A DNA stretch of 53,733 nt from assembly GCF_007713735.2 (NCBI RefSeq), contig NZ_VMNW02000062.1:1-53733 (forward strand), given 5' to 3'. This document shows, one piece after another, positions 24,529 to 32,344 of this stretch. Numbering within the stretch: position 1 is the stretch's first letter; the number at the start of each line of letters is the position of its first letter. The position numbers and the translations under genes are program-made. This DNA is from Amycolatopsis acidicola (lineage in GTDB: Bacteria > Actinomycetota > Actinomycetes > Mycobacteriales > Pseudonocardiaceae). The notes below the pieces were generated by a model. It searched no databases. It was not told where the DNA came from and saw only the letters and a program-made list of their open reading frames with translations.

Positions 24529-26394
24529 GTGGACAACACCTGGAGCCTGCTCGGCTCGGCGATGCGCGGGGCCGACGTGCCGCGGGGACTGACCCCCGGC
24601 ACGGTGGGCCGGGTCGCGAAGTTCGCCCGGCCGTATTGGCGGGGTTTGCTCGTTTTCCTGGCCCTGACGGTGGTTTCGGCGGTGATCGCGGTGACCACGC
24701 CGGTGCTCGCGGGCCGCGTGGTCGACGCGATCGTCGCGGGGCACGAGGCCGGTGTAGTGGTCGGGCTGGCCGTCGTGGTGGCCGTGCTGGCGATCGCCGA
24801 CGCCGGGTTTGGGCTCATCGAGCGCTGGCAGTCCGCGCGCATCGGGGAGGGCCTGATCTACGACCTGCGCCGCGCGGTGTTCGAGCACGTGCAGCGGATG
24901 CCGATCGCGTTCTTCACCCGCACCCGCACCGGCGCGCTGGTGAGCAGGCTCAACAACGACGTGATCGGCGCGCAGCGGACGTTCACCGCCACCCTGTCCG
25001 GGCTGGTGACGAACGTGATCCAGCTGGCGCTCTCGCTCGTGGTGATGGTGACGCTGTCCTGGCAGGTGACGGTGCTGGCGCTGGTTCTGCTGCCGGTGTT
25101 CGTACTGCCGGCGCGGCGGATGGGCCGCCGGATGGCGGATCTGCAGCGGGAGTCCGCGCAGCTGAACGCCGGCATGACCACGCAGATGACCGAACGGTTC
25201 TCCGCGCCCGGCGCCACGCTGGTGAAGCTGTTCGGGCATCCGCGGCAGGAGGCCGACGAGTTCGGCGCCCGCGCCGGGCGGGTGCGCGACATCGGCGTGC
25301 GGACGGCGATGCTGACCCGGTGGTTCATGACGAGCCTGACCCTGGTGTCCGCGCTCGCGACGGCGCTCGTTTACGGGCTCGGCGGCTGGCTGGCGATCCA
25401 GGGACAGCTGGCGCCGGGCACCGTCGTCGCGCTCGCGCTGCTGCTGACCCGGCTCTACAGTCCGCTGACGGCACTGGCGAACGTGCGCGTGGACGTGATG
25501 ACGGCGCTGGTGTCGTTCGAGCGGGTCTTCGAGGTGCTGGACCTGGACCCGATGATCACCGAGAAGCCGGACGCGCGGACGGTGCCCGATGGCGGGGTCT
25601 CGGTCGAGTTCGACGACGTGCGGTTCGGATATCCGGCCGCGGAGAAGTACTCGCTCGCCTCGCTGGAGGAAGTATCCACTTTGGACACCCGTGGTGGCGA
25701 GGAAGTGTTGCACGGGATCTCGTTCCGTGCGGAGCCGGGCCAGATGGTGGCGCTCGTCGGGTCGTCGGGCGCGGGGAAGTCGACCATCGCGTCGCTGCTG
25801 CCCCGGTTGTACGACGTGGACTCCGGCGCGATCCGGCTGTCCGATGTGGACGTTCGCGACCTGGCCTTCCCGGCGATCCGGCGGACGGTCGGCGTGGTGA
25901 CGCAGGACGGCCACCTGTTCCACGACACGATCCGGGCCAACCTCGAGTACGCGCGGCCGGGCGCCGGTGAGGACGAGATCTGGGACGCGCTGGAGAAGGC
26001 GCGGCTCTCGGCGCTCGTGCGGAGCCTGCCGGACGGGCTCGACACCGTGGTGGGGGAGCGGGGCTACCGGCTCTCCGGCGGTGAACGGCAGCGGCTGACC
26101 ATCGCGCGGCTGCTGCTGGCGCAGCCCAAGGTGATCGTGCTCGACGAAGCGACCGCGCACCTGGACTCGGAGTCGGAGGTGGCGGTCGGCGAAGCGCTCA
26201 GCCACGCGCTGGCGGGGCGGACGGCGCTGGTGATCGCGCACCGCCTGTCGACCGTGCGGGCCGCCGACCAGATCCTCGTGGTCGAAGACGGGCGGATCGT
26301 CGAGCGTGGAACGCACGCGGCGCTGCTCGCGGCCGAGGGCCGCTACGCCGAGCTGTACCGCACGCAGTTCGCGGAGGAGCCCGCCGCCGCGTGA
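24529..26394 (+). CDS. ABC exporter (fused membrane and ATPase domains)
   Basis: A 621-residue half-transporter. Six membrane segments lie in residues 38-310, and the intracellular loop contains FFTRTRTGALVSRLNNDV, typical of B-type exporters. The ATPase domain has Walker A GSSGAGKST at 411-419, signature LSGGERQR at 515-522, and VIVLDEATAHLD from 535. An insertion of about 20 residues (YSLASLEEVSTLDTRGGEE) sits between strands ahead of Walker A. The substrate is unknown; lipids or drugs are typical for this class. The GTG start lies after a GGAGGGTGGAGGG run. Its stop is 1 nt from the convergent SIS gene. Confidence 0.9.
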   Translation: MDNTWSLLGSAMRGADVPRGLTPGTVGRVAKFARPYWRGLLVFLALTVVSAVIAVTTPVLAGRVVDAIVAGHEAGVVVGLAVVVAVLAIADAGFGLIERWQSARIGEGLIYDLRRAVFEHVQRMPIAFFTRTRTGALVSRLNNDVIGAQRTFTATLSGLVTNVIQLALSLVVMVTLSWQVTVLALVLLPVFVLPARRMGRRMADLQRESAQLNAGMTTQMTERFSAPGATLVKLFGHPRQEADEFGARAGRVRDIGVRTAMLTRWFMTSLTLVSALATALVYGLGGWLAIQGQLAPGTVVALALLLTRLYSPLTALANVRVDVMTALVSFERVFEVLDLDPMITEKPDARTVPDGGVSVEFDDVRFGYPAAEKYSLASLEEVSTLDTRGGEEVLHGISFRAEPGQMVALVGSSGAGKSTIASLLPRLYDVDSGAIRLSDVDVRDLAFPAIRRTVGVVTQDGHLFHDTIRANLEYARPGAGEDEIWDALEKARLSALVRSLPDGLDTVVGERGYRLSGGERQRLTIARLLLAQPKVIVLDEATAHLDSESEVAVGEALSHALAGRTALVIAHRLSTVRAADQILVVEDGRIVERGTHAALLAAEGRYAELYRTQFAEEPAAA

Positions 26395-26395
26395 G

Positions 26396-27100
26396 TCAGG
26401 CCAGTTGCGGGATCCGCGGCAAGTAGCGCGCGTGCAGGCTCGCGTTGGCCTCGTCGCCGCCGGGGACGTTGGCGCTGCGCCACAACGGCACCTCGAAGTC
26501 CGCCGTCGAGACGAGCCTCGCCAGCACCGCGTTCCATAGGAACGCGTTGAGCACAGTGGACAGAGCGGCGGTGCGCGGGTTCTCCGGCGGGAAGCTCGCG
26601 TCGCCGGGGCGGACGCCGGTGTCGAGGACGATGTCGGCCTCCTCGATGAGCGTGCTCGCCGCGCGCTTCGGGGCTGCCGCGACCGAGACCCGCGAACTGA
26701 CCGCGATCACCGGCGCCCCCGCGGCGCGGGCGGCGTGCGCCAGCTCCACCGGATACGGGTTCACGCCGGAATTCGAGAACACCACGAGCACGTCGTCGGG
26801 ACCGGGGGCGCGCTCGGCCAGCACCTCGGCGGCCAGGCCGCTGCGCCGTTCCGTCCGCGTGCTCGCCCGCGCGCCGTGCAGGGGGAGCAGCTCCGGGTGG
26901 TAGAGCGGATAGACGCTGGCCAGCCCGCCCGCGCGGTAGAAGGTCTCAGCCACCGCCGCGAGCGAGTGCCCGGCGCCGGCCGAGAACACCAGGCCGTCCG
27001 CGCGCAGCGACGCGAGCACCAGCTCCGCGGCCTTCGGGATGGACTCTGCATTGGCCGTTTCCGCGTCCTGGACGGCGCGGGTCACCAGATCGACGATCAC
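26396..27100 (-). CDS. SIS domain protein (UPF0309-like sugar isomerase/binding)
   Basis: A 234-residue single SIS domain protein. The sugar-phosphate binding loop is FSAGAGHSLAAVAETFYRAGG (about 39-59), and VFSNSGVNPYPVELA (about 106-120) gives the second SIS motif. It resembles the UPF0309 group, whose substrate is not established. There is no HTH, so it is not an RpiR regulator. It converges with the ABC exporter gene and is divergent from the hydrolase by 50 bp. Confidence 0.82.
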   Translation of the reverse strand: MIVDLVTRAVQDAETANAESIPKAAELVLASLRADGLVFSAGAGHSLAAVAETFYRAGGLASVYPLYHPELLPLHGARASTRTERRSGLAAEVLAERAPGPDDVLVVFSNSGVNPYPVELAHAARAAGAPVIAVSSRVSVAAAPKRAASTLIEEADIVLDTGVRPGDASFPPENPRTAALSTVLNAFLWNAVLARLVSTADFEVPLWRSANVPGGDEANASLHARYLPRIPQLA

Positions 27101-27118
27101 CCGGTGACCTTAGCGGGA

Positions 27119-27124
27119 TAAAAT
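27119..27124 (+). promoter_or_regulatory. -10 element upstream of the alpha/beta hydrolase gene
   Basis: TAAAAT ends 6 nt before GTG 27131. That GTG opens a seven-codon ORF (MRALVPM) whose TGA stop at 27152-27154 overlaps the hydrolase GTG start at 27151-27153. Transcription would begin at that first GTG. Suggestive only. Confidence 0.35.
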
Positions 27125-27150
27125 CGCGCCGTGCGGGCGTTGGTGCCGAT

Positions 27151-27831
27151 GTGACCGATCGACAAGCGACACTGTCCCGCTGGGACGCCAAAGGACCGGT
27201 CCGCGCGGTGGCACTGGTCCTGCACGGCGGCGCGGAAAACGGGCTGAACCCGGTCCGGCCCTGGGGCCTGGCGTATCTCCGCATGGTGCCGTTCGCCCGC
27301 GCGATCCACGCCGCGGCGGCGTGGCACGGGGTCGAGGTGCGGCTGCTGCGCAACCGGGTCCGCGGGTGGAACGAGCCGGATCTGCAGCCCGTGGCCGACG
27401 CCCGCTGGGCGCTGGAGCGGATCCGCGCGGAACGGCCCGGCGTGCCGGTCTTCCTGGTGGGGCATTCGCTCGGCGGCCGGGTGGCGCTGCGCGTGGCCGA
27501 TGACCCGGCGGTGACGGCGACGTGCGCGCTCGCGCCGTGGACGCCGGAGGGGGAGCCGGTGGAACCGGTGAAGAAGCGCGACGTGCTGATCGCGCACGGC
27601 ACGCGAGACCGGATCACCAGCGCGGCCGAGTCCTACGCCTACGCGGTGCGCGCGCAGGACTACGCGGCGCGCATAGCCCGGTTCGAAGTGCTCTCGGAAG
27701 GGCACGCGATGCTCTGCCGGGCCGGGGCCTGGAGCAGGCTGGTGCGCGACTTCGTGCTCGACGCCGCCGGAGTGCGCGCGCTCACTGCCTGGGAACAGCG
27801 TCCCGAGCAGCGGTTACGGCTGCCTCTCTGA
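27151..27831 (+). CDS. Alpha/beta hydrolase
   Basis: A 226-residue serine hydrolase. HGG at 25-27 forms the oxyanion hole and GHSLGG carries nucleophile S106. HGTRDRITS near 150 supplies the acid residue, and EGHAML near 185 the histidine. There is no signal peptide, so it is cytoplasmic. The substrate cannot be told; it resembles small acyl esterases or dienelactone hydrolase-like enzymes. The GTG start is in frame with the first conserved strand. It precedes the LCP gene by 99 bp on the same strand. Confidence 0.85.
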   Translation: MTDRQATLSRWDAKGPVRAVALVLHGGAENGLNPVRPWGLAYLRMVPFARAIHAAAAWHGVEVRLLRNRVRGWNEPDLQPVADARWALERIRAERPGVPVFLVGHSLGGRVALRVADDPAVTATCALAPWTPEGEPVEPVKKRDVLIAHGTRDRITSAAESYAYAVRAQDYAARIARFEVLSEGHAMLCRAGAWSRLVRDFVLDAAGVRALTAWEQRPEQRLRLPL

Positions 27832-27930
27832 GTCCGGAACAACCCTTTTGGGGAGTCAGGCGTCCCACCTCGGGAGGTTTGCTGTCTACTAGGGCGGACG
27901 CGAGCCGAGATCGGGGACGAGAGAGGCGCG

Positions 27931-29082
27931 ATGAGCTACGGCGGCTATCCGGAACGACCACGTCAGCCCAGGGGCGCACGGCAGCACCAAGCCGCGCAGA
28001 TGATGCCGCTGCCCGGGCGCGAAGCACCTCCGGGGCCGCCGCCGCGGCGCCCGGCCGGGCCACCGCCGACGCCGCCGAGGCAGCCCCGGGAGCAGGGCCC
28101 GCCGCCGGGCCCGCCCCGCAAGCGGCGGCGTTTCGGGTTCGGCAAGATCCTGCTCTGCCTCGTGCTCGTCATCGTGGCCTTCCTCGCCGGGGTGTGGATC
28201 TACCTCGACTCCTCGATCAACCGCGTCGAAGCGCTCAAGGACTACTCCGGCCGCCCGGCGGCGGCGTCCGGCACGAACTGGCTGATCGTCGGCTCGGACA
28301 GCCGCGACGGGCTGACCACCGAGCAGGAGCAGACGCTCGCCACCGGCGACAGCGCAGCGGCGGGCGGCGGGCAGCGCACCGACACGATCATGGTCGCGCA
28401 CCTGCCGGACAACAGCACCAAGCCGACGCTGCTCAGCCTGCCCCGTGACTCCGAGGTCACGGTGCCGGGGCACGGCAAGACCAAGATCAACGCGGCGTTC
28501 TCGATCGGCGGCGCGCCGCTGCTGGTGCAGACCGTCGAGCAGGCCACCGGCCTGCACATCGACCACTACGCCGAGATCGGCTTCGGCGGGTTCGCCAACA
28601 TCGTGGACGCGATCGGCGGCGTGGACATGTGCATCGACAAGGAGATGCACGACGACTACACCAACATCACGATCCCGGCGGGCTGCCAGAAGCTGGACGG
28701 GGCGCACGCGCTGGGCTTCGTGCGGATGCGGCACAGTGACGCGACCCCGCGGTCGGACCTCGACCGGGTGGAGAACCAGCGCAAGTTCATCGGCGCGCTG
28801 GCCAGCCAGATCGCCTCGCCCGGGACGCTGCTGAACCCGTTCGACCTGTTCCCGCTGCTGTCCTCGGCGCCCGACGCGCTGACCATGGACTCCGGCGACC
28901 ACCTGCAGAACCTGCTGGCGCTGGCGTGGAACATGCGCGGGATCTCCGACGGTGGGGTCACGACCACCACCGTGCCGGTCACCTCGAGCTCGGCGGAGAA
29001 CTGGGACAAGACGAAGTCCAAGCAGCTGTTCGACGCGCTCAAGAACGACACCGAGATCCCGGCGAGCGTGATCACCAACTAG
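27931..29082 (+). CDS. LytR-CpsA-Psr (LCP) family cell-wall polymer ligase
   Basis: A 383-residue membrane-anchored enzyme. A proline- and arginine-rich cytoplasmic N-terminus (1-67) is followed by one transmembrane segment (about 72-92). The LCP domain (about 115-310) has NWLIVGSDSRDGL, DTIMVAHL, SLPRDSEV, KINAAFSIGG and FVRMRHSDATPRSDLDRVENQ; these aspartates and arginines bind pyrophosphate and lipid. LCP proteins attach arabinogalactan or teichoic polymers to peptidoglycan. A C-terminal extension ends in a T/S-rich stretch. GGAAC at 27835 upstream hints at an envelope-stress sigma promoter, not secure. Confidence 0.93.
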   Translation: MSYGGYPERPRQPRGARQHQAAQMMPLPGREAPPGPPPRRPAGPPPTPPRQPREQGPPPGPPRKRRRFGFGKILLCLVLVIVAFLAGVWIYLDSSINRVEALKDYSGRPAAASGTNWLIVGSDSRDGLTTEQEQTLATGDSAAAGGGQRTDTIMVAHLPDNSTKPTLLSLPRDSEVTVPGHGKTKINAAFSIGGAPLLVQTVEQATGLHIDHYAEIGFGGFANIVDAIGGVDMCIDKEMHDDYTNITIPAGCQKLDGAHALGFVRMRHSDATPRSDLDRVENQRKFIGALASQIASPGTLLNPFDLFPLLSSAPDALTMDSGDHLQNLLALAWNMRGISDGGVTTTTVPVTSSSAENWDKTKSKQLFDALKNDTEIPASVITN

Positions 29083-29106
29083 CCGGGGCTGGTCTGTACC
29101 ACTCGT

Positions 29107-29134
29107 GGCGGCGCCGCGGCCATGCGGCGCCGCC
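29107..29134 (+). terminator. Hairpin terminator after the LCP gene
   Basis: GGCGGCGCCGC, 6-nt loop, then GCGGCGCCGCC: a perfect 11-bp stem starting 25 nt after the LCP stop. There is no U-run, as is common for high-GC terminators. Confidence 0.7.
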
Positions 29135-29182
29135 GTGGGAAAACCCGGTGCGAAGATCCGCGCGCCCGGGCACGATGAAGGG

Positions 29183-29725
29183 GTGCGACCCGCGGAATAC
29201 CTGACCGACGGCGTGGTGACGCTGCGGCGCTGGCGCGCGGGCGATGCCGCGGCGCTCGAGCGCGCGGTCACCGGGTCGCTGGACCACATCGGTGCCTTCC
29301 TGCCGTGGGCCGTGGCCGGTTACGGCGAGGCCGACGCCGTGGACTTCCTGACCCGGACGGACCGGCAGTGGCGGGTGGGCGATGCCTTCGAGTACGCGAT
29401 CCTGGGCGCGGGCGGCGAGCTCGCCGGCGGGTGCGGGCTGATGACCCGGATCGGCGGGGGCGGGCTCGAAATCGGTTACTGGCTCAGCAAAAGCGCCACC
29501 GGGCAGGGGCTGGTGACGCGTGCTTCGCGGCTGCTGACCGAGGAGGCGTTCCGCATCGGCGCCACCCGTGTGGAGATCCACCACGACGAAGCGAACGTCC
29601 GCAGCGGCGCCGTGCCCGAGCGGCTCGGCTTCACGCGCGTCGGCACGCGCACGGCCGGGCAGGCGGGCGGCCCGGCGAGCACCGGCACGCTCGTGGTGTG
29701 GCGGTTGAAGCCGGGGCGGGGTTAG
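29183..29725 (+). CDS. GNAT family N-acetyltransferase (RimJ/RimL-like)
   Basis: A 180-residue acetyltransferase of the RimJ/RimL type. It opens with a strand carrying VVTLRRWRAGDAAALE, and the middle reads EIGYWLSKSATGQGLVTRA, the pantetheine-binding motif (Q/RxxGxG/A, here TGQGL). EIHHDEANVRSGAVPERLGF follows, matching the conserved asparagine and the C-terminal half of the fold. It transfers acetyl to an amino group on a protein or small molecule; the target is unknown. The GTG at 29183 was chosen to fit the family N-terminus; the spacing from GAAGG is short. A 72-bp tandem repeat follows. Confidence 0.85.
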   Translation: MRPAEYLTDGVVTLRRWRAGDAAALERAVTGSLDHIGAFLPWAVAGYGEADAVDFLTRTDRQWRVGDAFEYAILGAGGELAGGCGLMTRIGGGGLEIGYWLSKSATGQGLVTRASRLLTEEAFRIGATRVEIHHDEANVRSGAVPERLGFTRVGTRTAGQAGGPASTGTLVVWRLKPGRG

Positions 29726-29886
29726 GTCGCGCGGGCGGGCGGCCGTGGCTCGGCGAGGACCGGGCCGGGCCGCCGCCGGTTCAGGTAGGGGCGAACCTAA
29801 GCCGCGTGGGCGGGCGGCCGGACGACCCGGCGAGTACCGGGGCAGCAGCCGCTGAACCCGAACCGGACCTAAGCCGCGTGGGCGCG
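29724..29886. repeat. About 72-bp tandem repeat, two copies plus a partial third inside bcp
   Basis: Copy A (about 29724-29795) and copy B (about 29796-29867) share CGCG(C/T)GGGCGGGCGGCCG and CGGCGAG(G/T)ACCGGG at matching offsets. The start of copy B, CCTAAGCCGCGTGGGCG at 29796-29812, recurs exactly at 29868-29884, where it contains the bcp stop codon and last codons. The intergenic DNA thus appears to have grown by tandem duplication across the 3' end of bcp. Confidence 0.7.
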
Positions 29887-30324
29887 GAGTGCTTCGAGGG
29901 CCTTGTCGGCGTGAACGGCCATCCGCAGTTCGCTCTTGATCACCGCCAGCACGGTGCGGTCGGTGCCGATGACGAAGGTGTGCCGCCGCGTCAGCAAGGG
30001 CCCGAAGCTGCGCCGCACGCCGAACAGCTTCGCGACGGCACCGTCCGGATCGGACAGCAGCGGGTAGTCGAAACCGTTGCGGCTGCTGAACTCCCGCTGC
30101 TTCTCGACCGCGTCCGGGCTGATCCCGACCCGCTGCGCGCCGACCTCCGCGAACTCCTTCGCGAGGTCACGGAAGTGGCAGCTCTCGGCCGTGCAGCCGG
30201 TCGTCATGGCCGCCGGGTAGAAGAACAGCACCACCGGCCCGGCTTCGAGCAACCCCGACAGCGAGCGGTCCTCGCCGGAGTCGTCGGTCAGCGTGAAATC
30301 GGGGACCTGCTCGCCTTCGCGCAT
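29869..30324 (-). CDS. bcp: Thioredoxin-dependent thiol peroxidase (Bcp/PrxQ)
   Basis: A 151-residue atypical 2-Cys peroxiredoxin that reduces hydroperoxides. The peroxidatic cysteine is C44 and the resolving cysteine C49, in AMTTGCTAESCHFRD. The five-residue spacing defines the alpha2-type PrxQ class. The threonine that normally lies three residues before the peroxidatic Cys is present, and the conserved arginine is in RRSFG or RRHTF. It lies 10 nt downstream of the GGDEF-EAL gene on the same strand, so co-transcription is likely. Confidence 0.94.
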   Translation of the reverse strand: MREGEQVPDFTLTDDSGEDRSLSGLLEAGPVVLFFYPAAMTTGCTAESCHFRDLAKEFAEVGAQRVGISPDAVEKQREFSSRNGFDYPLLSDPDGAVAKLFGVRRSFGPLLTRRHTFVIGTDRTVLAVIKSELRMAVHADKALEALRAHAA

Positions 30325-30334
30325 TCGCCCTGCC

Positions 30335-32182
30335 TCAGTTCGCGTCGCTGTTGATCAGATCGTCCACGTGGTCGCCGGTGACCGAGATGCCGATGAACGG
30401 CCCGCGGGCCGCGATCACGCCGTGCTCGGCGAGCCGGCCCGCCTGCTCGTCGGTCAGCACGCCCTCGGCACCGATCCGCAGGCCCAGCTCACGGGCCCGC
30501 GTCACCAGCTGGTCGAGATGCCGCACCGCGATCTCGTCGTCGATGTCGTCGATCGCGTCGACCACGCCGCCGCTGAGGACCACGTGCTGCACGTTCAGCT
30601 CGTGGCGCGGGATCAGCTCCAGGTCCGCGGACCCCGACACGGTCAGCACCAGTTTCACGCCGATGTCGGCCAGCACCGACAGCGACTCCAGCACCTCACC
30701 ACGCGTGTCGAGCAGCGAAGCGCTGTCCGTGCACAGCCGGAGTGCCTTGGCTGGCAAGGCATTCCGGTCGAGCTGCTCCTTCACCAGGCGCACCAGGTCC
30801 GGGTCGATCGCGAGCCTGCCGGGCAGCCGGATGCAGACGTCGGGCGCGGCGTCGCCGTGTTCGGCGCGCCAGCGCGCGGCCGCCTTGAGCGACTCGGCCA
30901 GCAGCCATTTTCCCAGCGCCAGCGTCATTCCGGTGGTTTCGGCGAGCGGGTAGAACTCGGGGGAGTCCAGCTCGCCGAGTTCGCGGTGGTTCCACCGCAG
31001 CCCGGCGTTCACGGCGGCCAGCCTGCGGGATCCGTCGAGCTTCACCGTGGGCTGGTAGACGAGCGAGAACTCGCCGCTTTCCAGCGCGCCGGCCATTTCC
31101 GCGCCGAGCCGGTAGCGCGTGCGGTCGCGCGCGTCCAGCTCCGGGTCGAACAGCATCCACTGCGCCTTGCCCGCTTCTTTCGCGCGGTGCAAGGCGATCT
31201 CGGCGGCGCGCTGCAGGTCCTCGGGCCCGCCGTCGGCGACGTCGCGGACCACGATGCCGACGCTCGCGCTGACACCGACCCCGGCGTCGCCGAGGTAGAT
31301 CGGCTCGGCGAGCTCGGCCAGCGCGTCCTCGACGAGCTTGATCACGTTCTGCGGTTTGAGCTGCCCGCGCAGCAGCACGCCGAACCCGTCACCGGGCAGC
31401 CGGGCGACGAGCGCGTCGTACTCGGTGAACACCGACTCGAGTTTGCGGGCCACGCCGCGCAGCACCTCGTCGGCGTAGCCGGCGCCGAGGCCGTCGTTGA
31501 TCACCTTGAACCCGTCGATGTCCAGGTACACCAGGGCGACCTGGTCGCGGGCCGACGGGGTGAACGCGCCCTCCAGCTGCACCTTGAACCGGGAAGCGTT
31601 GGACAACCCGGTGAGGCTGTCGTGCACGCTCTGCCGGCGCAGCGCCTCCTGCAGGTCGAAAACCTCGTTGGCGTCGTTGACCATCAGCACCGGATACGTC
31701 GTGCCGGGGCGGTCGCCGGGCAGCGAAGCGATGGTGACGTCCGCCCACACCCCGGTGTCGTCGGCGTGCCCGAGCTGGACCCGGTGCACGAAGTGGTCGG
31801 CGTCGGTCGCCTCGATCTCCTCCAGCCCGTCGGCGAGGACGATCTGGTCCCGCCGCTCGAAGCCGAGCGCGGAGAGTTCGAGCCCGCGCAGCTCTTCCGG
31901 TTTGCGGCCGAGGAACCGGCCCAGCGCCGCGTTGGCCTCCACGACGTCGCCGTCCGGCCCCGCGAGCGCGATGCCGACCGGCGCGCCCGCGAAGAGCGCG
32001 GTAAACCGGCGGCTGGCCGCTTCGCGAGCGGCTTCCGCTTTGGCGGCGGCGTCGTGCGCGACGCCGGTCAGGATCTCTTCCAGTTTCTCCTGGGGAAGTG
32101 CTACCCCATCCGTGTTCACCAGCCGTGCCGCCCAGCGCTGGACGACCTCCGCCAACCCTGGCGCCCCACCAGGTTCCGGCAC
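30335..32182 (-). CDS. PAS-GGDEF-EAL protein with both catalytic motifs degenerate
   Basis: A 615-residue cytoplasmic protein. A helical N-terminus (1-60) is followed by a PAS domain (about 60-170), GGDEF domain (about 180-345) and EAL domain (about 365-605). The GGDEF motif reads PGDGF (263-267), losing the catalytic glutamate. The EAL motif reads NAGL (392-395), and the downstream DDFG and EGVE-type motifs are also changed (VSGSADLE; GAEGVLTD). It should neither make nor break c-di-GMP and may act as a sensor or scaffold. It is upstream of bcp, and its own upstream region is the 162-bp gap after the P450 gene. Confidence 0.9.
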   Translation of the reverse strand: MPEPGGAPGLAEVVQRWAARLVNTDGVALPQEKLEEILTGVAHDAAAKAEAAREAASRRFTALFAGAPVGIALAGPDGDVVEANAALGRFLGRKPEELRGLELSALGFERRDQIVLADGLEEIEATDADHFVHRVQLGHADDTGVWADVTIASLPGDRPGTTYPVLMVNDANEVFDLQEALRRQSVHDSLTGLSNASRFKVQLEGAFTPSARDQVALVYLDIDGFKVINDGLGAGYADEVLRGVARKLESVFTEYDALVARLPGDGFGVLLRGQLKPQNVIKLVEDALAELAEPIYLGDAGVGVSASVGIVVRDVADGGPEDLQRAAEIALHRAKEAGKAQWMLFDPELDARDRTRYRLGAEMAGALESGEFSLVYQPTVKLDGSRRLAAVNAGLRWNHRELGELDSPEFYPLAETTGMTLALGKWLLAESLKAAARWRAEHGDAAPDVCIRLPGRLAIDPDLVRLVKEQLDRNALPAKALRLCTDSASLLDTRGEVLESLSVLADIGVKLVLTVSGSADLELIPRHELNVQHVVLSGGVVDAIDDIDDEIAVRHLDQLVTRARELGLRIGAEGVLTDEQAGRLAEHGVIAARGPFIGISVTGDHVDDLINSDAN

Positions 32183-32344
32183 GCTTCACCTCATTAACGT
32201 ACGGACAAAAGCCAGGTCAGCCGCCACAAGAGCGTCTCGGGGCTCTCGTGGTGGGGGTACCGGCCCGGGGTCATGTCACGCCATCACTTCCGGGCAGGCA
32301 CTGTCTACCGGCTGAACGAGTGATGATCAGTGTAGATGTGGTCA

